Source: Mangrovibacillus cuniculi
GTDB lineage: Bacteria > Bacillota > Bacilli > Bacillales > R1DC41
Reading direction: 5' to 3'
Assembly (NCBI RefSeq): GCF_015482585.1
Contig: NZ_CP049742.1
Location: 1,012,501-1,076,500 of the forward strand
DNA: 64,000 bases
In this document: in pieces, positions 9,127 through 18,884 of the stretch
Position numbering within the stretch: the first letter of the stretch is position 1
How the letters are laid out: each line of letters begins with the position of its first letter
Translations under genes and position numbers: made by a program
Notes under the pieces: generated by a model
What the model was told of the DNA's origin: nothing
Seen by the model: the letters and a program-made list of their open reading frames with translations, nothing else
Database searches by the model: none

Positions 9127-9861
9127 ATGTCATTTTTTATGCAAGAGCCAGGTAAAGAAGGAGAACCAAAAGAAGAGGGAAAATCATCTTTAATGGAAAA
9201 AATCTCACAACTAGGACAAACAAATGTACCACAAATGTCTCAAGATTCTAATATTCACTGTATGACAATTGTGGGTCAAATTGAAGGACATATGCAACTA
9301 CCACCACAAAATAAAACGACTAAATATGAACATGTCATTCCGCAATTGGTTGCAATTGAACAAAATCCAAAAATTGAAGGATTGTTAGTTGTGCTAAATA
9401 CGGTAGGAGGAGATGTAGAAGCAGGTTTAGCAATCTCTGAGATGTTAGCGTCCCTATCTAAACCGACAGTTTCTATCGTTTTAGGAGGAGGGCATTCTAT
9501 TGGAGTACCAATTGCAGTAAGTTGTGACTATTCCTTCATTGCTGAAACAGCAACAATGACGATACATCCAATTCGTTTGACTGGATTAGTTATTGGTGTA
9601 CCTCAAACTTTTGAATACTTAGACAAAATGCAAGAGCGAGTAATTAAATTTGTAAAAAAACACTCCAACATTACCGAAGAAGACTTCAAAGAATTAATGT
9701 TCGCTAAAGGAAATTTAACAAGAGATATTGGAACGAACGTCGTTGGTCATGATGCTGTAGCAAGCGGTCTGATTGATGGTGTTGGTGGGTTAGGTCCTGC
9801 TATGCAAAAATTGAATGAATTAATTGAGCGAAGAAAAGAGACGGAGGGAAGAATACAGTGA
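9127..9861 (+). CDS. tepA: Translocation-enhancing protein TepA, ClpP-fold protease
   Basis: 244 residues from ATG 9127, which has GAAAGGGGATC upstream; an in-frame earlier start at 9088 lacks a ribosome-binding site. It belongs to the ClpP/crotonase fold like SppA. Conserved stretches are [13 protein letters not shown] near residue 95, GGGHSIG near residue 123 with the presumed nucleophile, and HPIRLTG near residue 150. The family is linked to protein secretion and signal-peptide handling and to spore outgrowth (YmfB). The stop overlaps ylzJ by four bases. Confidence 0.9.
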   Translation: MSFFMQEPGKEGEPKEEGKSSLMEKISQLGQTNVPQMSQDSNIHCMTIVGQIEGHMQLPPQNKTTKYEHVIPQLVAIEQNPKIEGLLVVLNTVGGDVEAGLAISEMLASLSKPTVSIVLGGGHSIGVPIAVSCDYSFIAETATMTIHPIRLTGLVIGVPQTFEYLDKMQERVIKFVKKHSNITEEDFKELMFAKGNLTRDIGTNVVGHDAVASGLIDGVGGLGPAMQKLNELIERRKETEGRIQ

Positions 9862-10070
9862 TCCTTTATACACACGTACCTTTAGAGCAAGTGTTTCCTG
9901 CAGATTATAGCTCTGCACAACAATCGCTGATTACGGTAAACGGTGTCCCATTATTAGTGGAAAAAGGACAAGAATCATTCCGTGTTGTACGTGTAATGAG
10001 CTGTAATCCTAGTGACTATTTGCGTGAGGACTTTACTCCTGGTAGTGAACTACCATTAACGTTGATGTAG
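9858..10070 (+). CDS. ylzJ: YlzJ-like small protein
   Basis: 70 residues, starting with GTG 9858 that overlaps the tepA stop (GTGA), with GGAGGGAAG upstream. Begins [14 protein letters not shown], characteristic of YlzJ, which sits between tepA and spoIIIE throughout Bacillus. No known domain, signal peptide or membrane segment; function unknown. Confidence 0.85.
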   Translation: MILYTHVPLEQVFPADYSSAQQSLITVNGVPLLVEKGQESFRVVRVMSCNPSDYLREDFTPGSELPLTLM

Positions 10071-10120
10071 TAGAACATAGATTCCCTTGAATTCCCTCAT
10101 ATGGTATACTAGAAATAATC

Positions 10121-10151
10121 GAAAAGCAGCCCCTAGAAAAGGCTGCTTTTC
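10121..10151 (+). terminator. Terminator between ylzJ and spoIIIE
   Basis: GAAAAGCAGCC (10121-10131) pairs perfectly with GGCTGCTTTTC (10141-10151). It leaves only 30 bases before the spoIIIE start, so a spoIIIE promoter would have to overlap or precede the hairpin, or spoIIIE depends on read-through. Confidence 0.75.
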
Positions 10152-10181
10152 TTACATTTTAGTGATGTGATAGGTGATGAC

Positions 10182-12536
10182 ATGGCAAAAAGAAAAAAAA
10201 GATCGACACAAAACGATGTGAAACGAACCATACAATATGAAGTGATAGGTCTGGCCCTTATTGCTCTAAGTTTAATGGCCATTATAGAACTAGGAGCAGT
10301 TGGGAAGAGTGTTGTCTTTTTATTCCGATTTTTCCTTGGTGAATGGTATATTGTTGCTTGCTTGTCTCTAATTGGAGCAGCACTATATATGATGGTGAAA
10401 AGAACTCCACCACCAATGTTTACAAAAAGATTAGCTGGCTTGTACGCACTAACTGTTAGTTTTTTGCTATTAAGTCACGTCAAACTTTTTGAGTTGATGA
10501 GTAATAATGGTAGATTTGATAGTCCAAGTGTAATTGCGAACACGTGGCATATGTTCTGGAATGACCTAAGAGGGGATGTAACCACTTCAGACTTAGGAGG
10601 TGGGATGATTGGTGCTGTATTATTTGCAGTTTCTCACTTCTTATTTGATTCATTAGGAACATTTATCTTGTGCTTTATCTTAATCATAATCGGGGTCTTT
10701 CTTTTAACAGGTATTTCTTTCGGAGCTATAGCGGGAAAAATTGCTCAATCATTTTCAGAAATGATAAAAACACAGTGGGAAGCTTTTCAATCTGATTATC
10801 GTCAATGGAAAGAAGAGCAAGCAAATAAACGGGAGTTAAAGAAAGAAGAAAAAAGACTGGCTAAAGAAAGAAAAGAAGAAGAAAAACAAAATCCTCCAAC
10901 TATTATAAATGCTTCTTCTTCAAGTAAAAAAGAAGAGGTTGTCGAAAAACAAACTAGTGAAGCGAGAACTATTCCAAAAATTTCTATGTTCACAGATAAA
11001 ACGGAAGTAGAAGATGCAGGGAAAATTATCGAGAAAAAACCAGAAACAAAAAAAGAGGCGGATATTCCATCACCGCCTGTCGCAATGAATTTTGTCGAAG
11101 AAGAAAATCAATCCTATGAATTACCACCCATTAAGCTATTAAAAAGACCGAAACAAACAGATCAAAGTAATGAATATCAAATGATACATAAAAATGCTGC
11201 AAAACTTGAAGAAACATTTGAGAGTTTCGGAGTTAAAGCGAAAGTAACACAAGTTCACTTAGGACCAGCTGTGACGAAATACGAAGTACAACCGAATACT
11301 GGTGTAAAAGTAAGTAAGATTGTAAGTTTAAGTGACGATCTTGCGTTAGCATTAGCTGCCAAAGATATTCGAATAGAAGCACCTATCCCAGGAAAATCCG
11401 CTATAGGAATAGAAGTACCCAACTCAGAAGTAGCTATGGTGTCGTTAAGAGAAGTATTGGAATCAAAACAAAATAATAATCCAGCAGCTAAATTGAGAAT
11501 TGGTTTAGGTAGAGACATCACGGGGGAAGCGGTTTTAGCTGAGTTAAATAAAATGCCACATTTACTTGTAGCAGGAGCAACGGGTAGTGGAAAATCGGTT
11601 TGTATTAATGGTATTATTACATCTATTTTAATGAGAGCAAAGCCTCACGAAGTAAAATTAATGATGATTGATCCAAAAATGGTGGAATTGAATGTTTATA
11701 ATGGAGTTCCTCATTTATTGGCACCAGTAGTAACAGATCCAAAACGAGCTTCACAGGCTTTAAAGAAAGTCGTAAACGAAATGGAGAGAAGATACGAGTT
11801 ATTCTCTCATACAGGAACAAGAAATATTGAAGGATACAACGATCACGTAACGAGACATAATGAACAAACAGGTGAAAAACAACCTAAATTACCTTTTATT
11901 GTGGTGATTGTAGATGAGCTAGCGGACTTGATGATGGTTGCTAGCAATGAGGTGGAAGATGCCATCACTCGCTTAGCTCAAATGGCACGAGCTGCAGGAA
12001 TACACTTAATTATCGCTACACAACGACCTTCCGTGGATGTAATTACAGGGGTAATCAAAGCGAATATTCCTTCAAGGATTGCCTTTGCCGTTTCTTCTCA
12101 AATTGATTCTAGAACCATACTTGATATGGGTGGGGCAGAAAAGCTACTTGGTAGGGGAGATATGTTGTTCTTGCCAATTGGTGCATCTAAACCTATACGT
12201 GTACAAGGCGCCTTTTTATCAGATGATGAGGTAGAGGAAATAGTGGATTTCGTTATTGATCAACAGAAAGCGCAATATCAAGAGGAAATGATCCCAGATG
12301 AAACGGTAGAAGTAACAGAAGAAGTGGAAGATGAATTATATGACGAAGCAGTCCAGTTAATAGCCGAAATGCAAACAGCTTCCGTTTCTATGCTACAAAG
12401 ACGTTTTAGAGTAGGTTACACGAGAGCAGCTAGATTGATTGATGCAATGGAACAACGTGGTGTAGTTGGTCCATATGAAGGATCGAAGCCAAGAGCTGTT
12501 TTAATAGGAAAACCTTCAGAAGACCAAACAATGTAA
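10182..12536 (+). CDS. spoIIIE: DNA translocase SpoIIIE (FtsK family)
   Basis: 784 residues from ATG 10182 ([11 protein letters not shown]); the upstream in-frame GTG at 10167 is unlikely. Four N-terminal membrane segments within the first 190 residues are followed by a charged linker rich in K and E (about 200-320). The FtsK motor follows, with Walker A GATGSGKS near residue 465 and Walker [12 protein letters not shown] near residue 575. The C-terminal winged-helix gamma domain ([18 protein letters not shown]) recognises chromosome-orienting sequences. It pumps the chromosome into the forespore at the septum. Length matches B. subtilis SpoIIIE (787). Confidence 0.95.
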   Translation: MAKRKKRSTQNDVKRTIQYEVIGLALIALSLMAIIELGAVGKSVVFLFRFFLGEWYIVACLSLIGAALYMMVKRTPPPMFTKRLAGLYALTVSFLLLSHVKLFELMSNNGRFDSPSVIANTWHMFWNDLRGDVTTSDLGGGMIGAVLFAVSHFLFDSLGTFILCFILIIIGVFLLTGISFGAIAGKIAQSFSEMIKTQWEAFQSDYRQWKEEQANKRELKKEEKRLAKERKEEEKQNPPTIINASSSSKKEEVVEKQTSEARTIPKISMFTDKTEVEDAGKIIEKKPETKKEADIPSPPVAMNFVEEENQSYELPPIKLLKRPKQTDQSNEYQMIHKNAAKLEETFESFGVKAKVTQVHLGPAVTKYEVQPNTGVKVSKIVSLSDDLALALAAKDIRIEAPIPGKSAIGIEVPNSEVAMVSLREVLESKQNNNPAAKLRIGLGRDITGEAVLAELNKMPHLLVAGATGSGKSVCINGIITSILMRAKPHEVKLMMIDPKMVELNVYNGVPHLLAPVVTDPKRASQALKKVVNEMERRYELFSHTGTRNIEGYNDHVTRHNEQTGEKQPKLPFIVVIVDELADLMMVASNEVEDAITRLAQMARAAGIHLIIATQRPSVDVITGVIKANIPSRIAFAVSSQIDSRTILDMGGAEKLLGRGDMLFLPIGASKPIRVQGAFLSDDEVEEIVDFVIDQQKAQYQEEMIPDETVEVTEEVEDELYDEAVQLIAEMQTASVSMLQRRFRVGYTRAARLIDAMEQRGVVGPYEGSKPRAVLIGKPSEDQTM

Positions 12537-12581
12537 ACAAATGTTTATGTTATACACAATAGTTGATGAATCTAAAGAACT

Positions 12582-12623
12582 ACTCCTTATCAAGGTTTTA
12601 TCACCAGGATAGGGAGTTTTTTT
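12582..12623 (+). terminator. Terminator after spoIIIE
   Basis: CTCCTTATC (12583-12591) with GATAGGGAG (12608-12616, one G-T pair), followed by seven T. Confidence 0.8.
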
Positions 12624-12953
12624 GTATTCTAATATAATTTTTTAGATGATATTGACTAGACGTCTGACCTTTTTAATTATTATCAACAATTAGTATGACA
12701 TAATGAAACCGCCAACTGTAAATATATATGTAACGAACTAAATATAAAATATTTTAGTTAATGTTCGTTTTTGGAACAAAATTTATCTAGTGAAAACCGT
12801 AGGAAGCGATTTCAAACAGAACAATAGGATTTTTTGTCAATAAATCTTTACCTTTTTGTAATGAAATTGAATTATTTTCGACAAAAATAGATAAATAGTA
12901 TTTATTTTATAGAGAAATAGTGTTATAGTATTTTCGATTAGTAGGAAATATAT

Positions 12954-12971
12954 TCGTCAGATGTCTGATGA
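12954..12971 (+). promoter_or_regulatory. Candidate GntR-type operator before ymfC
   Basis: TCGTCAGATGTCTGATGA is a near-perfect 18-bp dyad just upstream of the ymfC ribosome-binding site. A related core AGACGTCT occurs at 12658-12665. Autoregulation by the adjacent GntR protein is an inference. Confidence 0.4.
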
Positions 12972-13002
12972 ACGGAGATGAACAGACGGAGGTATTACAT
13001 TT

Positions 13003-13727
13003 ATGAGCATTAAGACGGATGCAAGACATTTATATTTACAAGTGATTGATCGACTTAAAGAAGATATTGAGAATGGCGTCTATAAAGAAAAAGAAAGATT
13101 GCCTTCTGAATTCGATTTAGCCAAACAACTTGGTGTTAGTCGAGCAACACTTCGTGAAGCTCTTCGAATCTTAGAAGAAGATAACGTTATTGTTCGCCGT
13201 CACGGTGTAGGGACTTTCGTCAATGTAAAGCCTCTCGTAACATCAGGTATAGAACAACTAAACAGTGTAACGAATATGATTCGCCAAGCTGGAATGGAAC
13301 CAGGCACGATCTTTTTAAGTTCTACTACTCAAGGGCCACAGAAGATGATCTCCGAAGATTCCAATTGGAAGACGAGGAGTTACTAGTGGCAGTTGAGCGA
13401 GTAAGGACAGCTGATGGAGAACCGATTGTATATTGTGTGGATAAAATTCCTCTTTCCTATTTTCCAGAGGATTTTACTCATAAAGACGGTTCGATGTTTA
13501 CGGCATTAGAAAGAGAAGGAGATCACGTCATTACTCATGCAGTTGCTAACATTGAACCGATGGGTTATCACGAAAAAATCTCCCCAATCTTAGAGTGTGA
13601 TCCAGAAACATCTTTACTAGTTTTAAAACAATTACACTTTAATTCTCAAGAATTGCCTATTCTCTATTCAGTAAATTACTTTCGTGCAGATAAGTTTCAA
13701 TTCCAAGTTGTTCGAAAAAGAGTTTGA
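13003..13727 (+). pseudogene. ymfC: GntR-family regulator (YmfC-like), frame interrupted in the middle
   Basis: The first frame (ATG 13003, GGAGG upstream) encodes a winged helix-turn-helix DNA-binding domain in residues 8-75 ([22 protein letters not shown]). It runs out of frame after SSTTQG and stops at 13386. The continuing frame encodes the UTRA effector-binding domain to 13727. Adding one G in GGG at 13332-13334 joins the halves into 241 residues, exactly the YmfC length. It precedes the nucleoside-transporter genes and is the likely regulator of them or of itself. A consensus error is the simplest explanation for the break. Confidence 0.8.
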
Positions 13728-13772
13728 CGGAATACTTCTTTACTAACGATTTCCAATAGGGGGTTACAAGGA

Positions 13773-14861
13773 ATGAAAAAGCGTAAATTTGGTTTAGGTT
13801 TATCATTGGTACTTGCAGCAGGAACTATTTTAGGAGCTTGTGGAGCGAGTGAAAAGACTGGTGATAGCGGTAACAATGAGGACACGTTTTCAGTAGCAAT
13901 GGTAACAGATATTGGTGGAGTAGATGATAAGTCATTTAACCAATCTGCATGGGAAGGCTTACAAGCATTTGGTGCAGAGCATGGTTTAGAAAAAGGAATT
14001 GGTGGCTACGAGTACCTTCAATCACAAGGTGACCAAGATTACGCGCCAAATTTAAATAAACTTGCTCGTGAAAAGTTTGACGTAATCTACGGAATCGGTT
14101 TCTTAATGCAAGATGCGGTAAACGAGATTGCACAGCAACAACCTGAATCAAACTTTGCAATTGTTGATGCAGTTGTAGATCAACCAAACGTTGCTAGCAT
14201 CACGTTTAAAGAGCATGAAGGTTCATTCCTAGTTGGGGTAATCGCTGGATTAACAACTAAGACTAATAAAATTGGATTCGTTGGTGGAGTAGAGATTCCG
14301 TTAATTGAAAAGTTTGAAACTGGATTTGTAGCAGGTGTGAAAGCTGTTAATCCAAATGCAAACGTAGATGTACAGTATTCTGGTGCGTTTGATAAGCCTG
14401 AAGCAGGACAATCTATTGCAAATGGTATGTATAGTGCTGGAGTAGATATTATTTATCACGCTTCAGGAGCTACAGGTAACGGTGTATTTAAAGAAGCAAA
14501 AGATTTAAAAGTTCAAGATCCAGAGCGTGAACTTTACGTAATCGGAGTTGATAAAGACCAAGCTCCAGAAGGTGACGTAGAAATTAACGGTGAAATGAAG
14601 AATGTAACATTAACTTCAATGGTTAAGCGTGTTGATATTGCTGTTCAAGATTTAGCGAACAAAACGAAGAACGGTGAGTTCCCAGGTGGAGAGTTAATCG
14701 AGTACGGTCTTGATGCTAACGGTGTAAGTGTAGCAGAAACACAAGACAATGTATCCAAAGAAGCTCTAGATGCAGTAGCGGAGTGGACAGAAAAAATTAA
14801 ATCTGGTGAAATCACAGTTCCACAAACTCGTGATGAACTAGCAAGTTTCTCAGTAAACTAA
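13773..14861 (+). CDS. nupN: BMP-family nucleoside-binding lipoprotein of an ABC transporter
   Basis: 362 residues. A lipoprotein signal peptide with lipobox LGAC places the acylated cysteine near residue 23. The mature part is a Bmp/PnrA-type binding protein: [20 protein letters not shown] near residue 45, and the later [11 protein letters not shown] segment that lines the ligand cleft. PnrA relatives bind purine nucleosides. It is followed by a terminator-like hairpin and then the ATPase and two permease genes, so the binding protein is probably made in excess. The symbol is by similarity to B. subtilis NupN; the related Med is an alternative. Confidence 0.85.
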   Translation: MKKRKFGLGLSLVLAAGTILGACGASEKTGDSGNNEDTFSVAMVTDIGGVDDKSFNQSAWEGLQAFGAEHGLEKGIGGYEYLQSQGDQDYAPNLNKLAREKFDVIYGIGFLMQDAVNEIAQQQPESNFAIVDAVVDQPNVASITFKEHEGSFLVGVIAGLTTKTNKIGFVGGVEIPLIEKFETGFVAGVKAVNPNANVDVQYSGAFDKPEAGQSIANGMYSAGVDIIYHASGATGNGVFKEAKDLKVQDPERELYVIGVDKDQAPEGDVEINGEMKNVTLTSMVKRVDIAVQDLANKTKNGEFPGGELIEYGLDANGVSVAETQDNVSKEALDAVAEWTEKIKSGEITVPQTRDELASFSVN

Positions 14862-14874
14862 TTAGTAAGATTAG

Positions 14875-14914
14875 GAGATGAGCTCTCGCTGTTAGAGCGA
14901 GGCCATCTCTTTTT
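14875..14914 (+). terminator. Terminator/attenuator between binding protein and ATPase genes
   Basis: GAGATG (14875-14880) with CATCTC (14904-14909), and inner CTCGC with GCGAG, followed by a T-run. It lies inside a transporter operon, so it would favour synthesis of the binding protein over the membrane components. Confidence 0.75.
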
Positions 14915-14980
14915 GTTACGTGAACAGTAACAACTCATCGTTAGCCACGTGATGTGGCTTGCCCTTAGATGAGTATCCTT
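14915..14980 (+). repeat. Structured repeat, copy B
   Basis: GTTAC/GTAAC hairpin (14915-14931); outer stem ACTCATC (14933-14939) with GATGAGT (14968-14974); inner stem AGCCAC/GTGGCT with loop GTGAT (14943-14959); ends ATCCTT. It starts exactly at the T-run of the preceding terminator. Confidence 0.85.
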
Positions 14981-15126
14981 AATATCAGTCGTCTTACCTC
15001 CGACAACTGTAAAACTTTTACTGAAGCATAGAAACCATTACACCTTAGGTTTCTGCTCTTCATTGAGTGTTTTATGTAAATAAGGCAATTGCTCATATTA
15101 TTGTTTGATCAAAGGAGTGACACCGT

Positions 15127-16665
15127 TTGGAATACGTTATTGAAATGTTAGATATTCGAAAAGAATTTCCAGGTATTGTAGCAAATGATCAAATTAATCT
15201 CCAAGTAAAAAAGGGAGAAATTCATGCGCTTCTTGGAGAAAATGGTGCAGGTAAATCAACATTAATGAACGTGTTGTTTGGCCTTTACCAACCGGAAAAG
15301 GGAGAAATAAAAGTCAAAGGGAAAACAGTTAATATCTCAAACCCTAATGTTGCAAATGATTTAGGAATTGGTATGGTACATCAGCATTTTATGTTGGTGG
15401 AGACATTTACTGTTACTGAAAATATCGTTTTAGGTAGCGAACCAACAAAAGCTGGTGCTTTCGTAAATATGAAAGATGCCGAACAAAAAGTCGGTGAAAT
15501 TTCTCAAAAGTATGGTCTAGCTGTAGACCCTAAAGCAAAAATATCCGATATATCTGTTGGTATGCAACAAAGGGTAGAGATCTTAAAAACACTTTATCGT
15601 GGTGCAGAGATTTTGATTTTTGATGAACCAACAGCGGTGTTAACTCCTCAAGAGATTCAAGAACTAATACAAATTATGAAAAACTTAATAAATGAAGGAA
15701 AATCTATTATTCTGATCACCCATAAATTAAAAGAGATTATGGAAGTGTGTGATCGTGTTACCGTTATTCGTAAGGGTAAAGGAATAGGCACAGTTAATGT
15801 TAGTGATACAAACCCTAACGATTTAGCTAATTTAATGGTAGGAAGAGAAGTAGAATTTACTACGGAGAAAATTACTGCCTCTCCAAAAGAAGAAGTTTTA
15901 CAAATTAATCAATTAACCGTTGAGGACTCTAGGGGAATTGCTGCCGTAAACAATTTATCGCTTTCTGTTCGAGCTGGTGAAATTGTCGGAATTGCTGGAG
16001 TGGATGGAAACGGACAAACAGAACTAATTGAAGCGATTACAGGTCTTCGAAAATCTAAAAGTGGTTCTGTTCTAGTAAAGGGAAAAGAAGTCCAATCACT
16101 TTCTCCAAGAAAAATCACGGAAAGTGGCGTAGGACATATTCCGCAAGATCGACATAAACATGGACTTGTACTAGATTTCCCAATAGGAGAAAACATGGTT
16201 CTCCAAACATACTATCAAAAGCCGTTCTCTTCAAAAGGTGTACTTCAATTTAAAACTATTTATGATTATGCAACCAAATTAATTAAAGAGTTTGATGTGA
16301 GAACACCAAGTGAATATACGGAAGCTAGAGCTCTTTCTGGTGGTAACCAACAAAAAGCAATTATTGGCCGAGAGATTGATAGAGATCCAGATTTACTAAT
16401 AGCTGCACAGCCTACTCGTGGTCTAGATGTTGGTGCTATTGAGTTTATTCATCAGCGCCTGATTGATCAAAGAGATAGAGGAAAAGCAGTATTACTAGTG
16501 TCATTTGAATTAGAAGAAATTATGAACGTTGCAGATCGAATTGCTGTTATATATGAAGGTGAAATTGTTGCTGTGGTTGATCCGAAAGAAACGACTGAAC
16601 AAGAGCTTGGTTTATTAATGGCTGGTTCTAAGAGAAGTGAGAAAGGAGTTGGAGGTAATGTCTAA
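15127..16665 (+). CDS. nupO: Nucleoside ABC transporter, duplicated ATP-binding protein
   Basis: 512 residues with two ABC domains. First: Walker A GENGAGKST near residue 38, signature ISVGMQQR, Walker B LIFDEPTAVLT. Second: degenerate Walker A GVDGNGQTE and signature LSGGNQQK. This arrangement is that of sugar/nucleoside importers of the RbsA/YufO group. The start is TTG 15127 with AAAGGAGTG upstream. It overlaps the next permease gene by eight bases. Powers import with the two permeases that follow. Confidence 0.9.
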   Translation: MEYVIEMLDIRKEFPGIVANDQINLQVKKGEIHALLGENGAGKSTLMNVLFGLYQPEKGEIKVKGKTVNISNPNVANDLGIGMVHQHFMLVETFTVTENIVLGSEPTKAGAFVNMKDAEQKVGEISQKYGLAVDPKAKISDISVGMQQRVEILKTLYRGAEILIFDEPTAVLTPQEIQELIQIMKNLINEGKSIILITHKLKEIMEVCDRVTVIRKGKGIGTVNVSDTNPNDLANLMVGREVEFTTEKITASPKEEVLQINQLTVEDSRGIAAVNNLSLSVRAGEIVGIAGVDGNGQTELIEAITGLRKSKSGSVLVKGKEVQSLSPRKITESGVGHIPQDRHKHGLVLDFPIGENMVLQTYYQKPFSSKGVLQFKTIYDYATKLIKEFDVRTPSEYTEARALSGGNQQKAIIGREIDRDPDLLIAAQPTRGLDVGAIEFIHQRLIDQRDRGKAVLLVSFELEEIMNVADRIAVIYEGEIVAVVDPKETTEQELGLLMAGSKRSEKGVGGNV

Positions 16666-17701
16666 CCGACTCAAAAGCATACTAACTCCACTTATTGCTG
16701 TTCTGTTAGGGATGGTAGTTGGAGCGATAATTATGTTGATATCAGGGTATAATCCCATTGCTGGATTTTCTTCCCTTTTTGCTGGTGTTTTTGGAGATGT
16801 GTATTCATTTGGGGAATCAATCCGTCAGATGACTCCATATGTACTGGCTGGTTTAGCAGTCGCATTTGCCTTCCGTACAGGGTTGTTTAATATAGGCGTA
16901 GAAGGGCAGTTAATCGTTGGTTGGCTAGCTGCAGTATGGGTTGGAGTTGCTATCGATGCACCAAAAATCATTCATCTTCCGTTAGCTGTGATTGCAGCTG
17001 GTTTAGCAGGTGCACTTTGGGGCTTCATACCAGGAATTTTAAAAGCTAAGTTCCGTGTACATGAAGTAATTGTCACGATTATGATGAACTACATTGCGCT
17101 ACATGTCGCAAATGCAATTATACGTACTGTTTTATCAGAAAAAAGCGATAAAACAGACAAAATTGCTGAATCGGCTTCACTTGCTTCTCCGTTTTTAGCA
17201 CAGTTAACAGATTACTCTCGTCTGCATTGGGGATTTGTTATCTCCATTATCTGTGTAGTGGTAATGTGGTTTATTTTAGAAAAGACAACACTAGGATACG
17301 AATTACGTTCTGTAGGATTTAACCAACATGCTTCACAATATGCTGGTATGAACGTTAACCGAAACATTGTTTTATCTATGGTTATTTCTGGAGCTTTTGC
17401 AGGATTAGCTGGAGCAATGGAGGGGTTAGGAACCTTCCAATATGCCAATATCAAAGCTGGCTTTACAGGAGTAGGGTTCGACGGTATTGCTGTAGCATTA
17501 CTTGGAGGTAACACAGCAATTGGAGTAGTGTTAGCAGCATTTTTATTCGGTGCTCTAAAAGTAGGTGCGCTGAACATGCCACTACAATCAGGTGTTCCTA
17601 ATGAACTTGTTGAAATTATTATTGCTTTAATTATTTTCTTTGTAGCGGCAAGTTATGTTATTCGTTTATTCCTTGATCGCTTAAGTAGGAAGGAGGACTA
17701 A
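16658..17701 (+). CDS. nupP: Nucleoside ABC transporter permease 1
   Basis: 347 residues from ATG 16658, which has GGAGG immediately upstream; a longer in-frame start at 16637 would overlap the ATPase gene further. The protein has 8-10 hydrophobic segments and the conserved FRTGLFNIGVEGQ and FGFDGIAVALLGG-like (VGFDGIAVALLGG) motifs of BPD_transp_2 permeases. It forms the membrane pore with the next gene product, from which it is separated by two bases. Confidence 0.9.
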   Translation: MSNRLKSILTPLIAVLLGMVVGAIIMLISGYNPIAGFSSLFAGVFGDVYSFGESIRQMTPYVLAGLAVAFAFRTGLFNIGVEGQLIVGWLAAVWVGVAIDAPKIIHLPLAVIAAGLAGALWGFIPGILKAKFRVHEVIVTIMMNYIALHVANAIIRTVLSEKSDKTDKIAESASLASPFLAQLTDYSRLHWGFVISIICVVVMWFILEKTTLGYELRSVGFNQHASQYAGMNVNRNIVLSMVISGAFAGLAGAMEGLGTFQYANIKAGFTGVGFDGIAVALLGGNTAIGVVLAAFLFGALKVGALNMPLQSGVPNELVEIIIALIIFFVAASYVIRLFLDRLSRKED

Positions 17702-17703
17702 TC

Positions 17704-18663
17704 ATGAGTATAATTGATATTTTAATGATTATCGTCCCGTCTACGCTTCTTTGGGCAACACCACTTATTTTTACTGCACTGGGTGGAGCATTCTCAGAAC
17801 GTTCGGGTGTTGTAAATATTGGATTAGAAGGATTAATGGTTATTGGAGCGTTTAGCGCAATTGTCTTCAATTTATCCGCAGCAAGTACGCTTGGAGCTGC
17901 CACACCTTGGGTTGCGTTACTTGTAGCTATGATAGCAGGTGGAATTTTCGCTATTCTTCATGCGATTGCGACAATCTCTTTCCGTGCAGATCAAGTTGTT
18001 TCTGGGGTTGCCATCAATCTTCTTGCAATCGGGTTATGTTTATACTTAGTTAAACTGATTTACGGAAAAGGACAAACAGACATGATTCAAAAGAGTTTCG
18101 GAAAATGGAATGTTCCAGTGCTTAGCGATATTCCTGTAATAGGAGATATCTTCTTCCGTAACACGTATGCACCAGCTTTTTTAGCAATCGCTGTAGCAAT
18201 ACTTGTATATGTGATTATGTATAAAACACCATTTGGATTAAGGCTTCGATCAGTAGGAGAACATCCAATGGCTGCTGATACGATGGGGATTAATGTAACA
18301 AAAATGCGCTACATTGCTGTAGTTATTTCTGGTATGTTAGCTGGAGTTGGAGGAGCTGTATACGCTCAAGCTATTTCTTCTGATTTCGGACATGCAACCA
18401 TTAATGGTCAAGGTTTTATGGCGTTAGCAGCGTTAATTTTTGGTAAATGGCATCCGCTTGGTGCGATGGGAGCAGCTTTATTCTTCGGCTTAGCGCAATC
18501 GTTGAGTTTTGTAGGGAAAAATATTCCTTTAATCGCAGATGTTCCAAACGTGATACTACTAATTGCACCATATGTTTTAACGATCATCGCTCTTGCTGGA
18601 TTTATCGGTAAAGCAGATGCTCCTAAAGCATTAGGAACTCCTTATATTAAAGGGAAAAGATAA
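17704..18663 (+). CDS. nupQ: Nucleoside ABC transporter permease 2
   Basis: 319 residues, a polytopic BPD_transp_2 permease with FSERSGVVNIGLEG near residue 32 and GQGFMALAALIFGKWHP near residue 238. ATG 17704 follows AAGGAGG. It is the last gene of the transporter operon, closed by a terminator at 18676. Confidence 0.9.
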   Translation: MSIIDILMIIVPSTLLWATPLIFTALGGAFSERSGVVNIGLEGLMVIGAFSAIVFNLSAASTLGAATPWVALLVAMIAGGIFAILHAIATISFRADQVVSGVAINLLAIGLCLYLVKLIYGKGQTDMIQKSFGKWNVPVLSDIPVIGDIFFRNTYAPAFLAIAVAILVYVIMYKTPFGLRLRSVGEHPMAADTMGINVTKMRYIAVVISGMLAGVGGAVYAQAISSDFGHATINGQGFMALAALIFGKWHPLGAMGAALFFGLAQSLSFVGKNIPLIADVPNVILLIAPYVLTIIALAGFIGKADAPKALGTPYIKGKR

Positions 18664-18675
18664 TAAAGACATAGT

Positions 18676-18713
18676 AACAGCACAACCTTTTTAAAAGAGT
18701 GTGCTGTTTTTTT
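18676..18713 (+). terminator. Terminator after the nucleoside transporter operon
   Basis: AACAGCAC (18676-18683) with GTGCTGTT (18701-18708) and a run of seven T. Confidence 0.85.
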
Positions 18714-18884
18714 GTTATCCATACATACAATAGATATAATAGGAAATAGTTAGATAGAAATGAAAAAATATGAAAATAACAATAATATTATTATGTTAAC
18801 CTTTGTTATTCACGAAAATTCGTTTATAAATTAATGGAAAAGCAAATACTGAAAAATAGTCCAAATTTTTAAAGGGGGTTCATC

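Larger units (their letters stand above)
12537..13002. other. 466-base region between spoIIIE and ymfC
   Basis: No gene. It holds the spoIIIE terminator and two related dyads, AGACGTCT at 12658-12665 and TCAGATGTCTGA at 12957-12968, which are candidate sites for the GntR regulator encoded next. The rest is AT-rich without recognisable structure. Confidence 0.5.

Noticed and set aside
15000-15126. A riboswitch ahead of nupO
   Set aside because: Only a short AGAAACC/GGTTTCT hairpin is present; no purine-riboswitch core sequence is seen.
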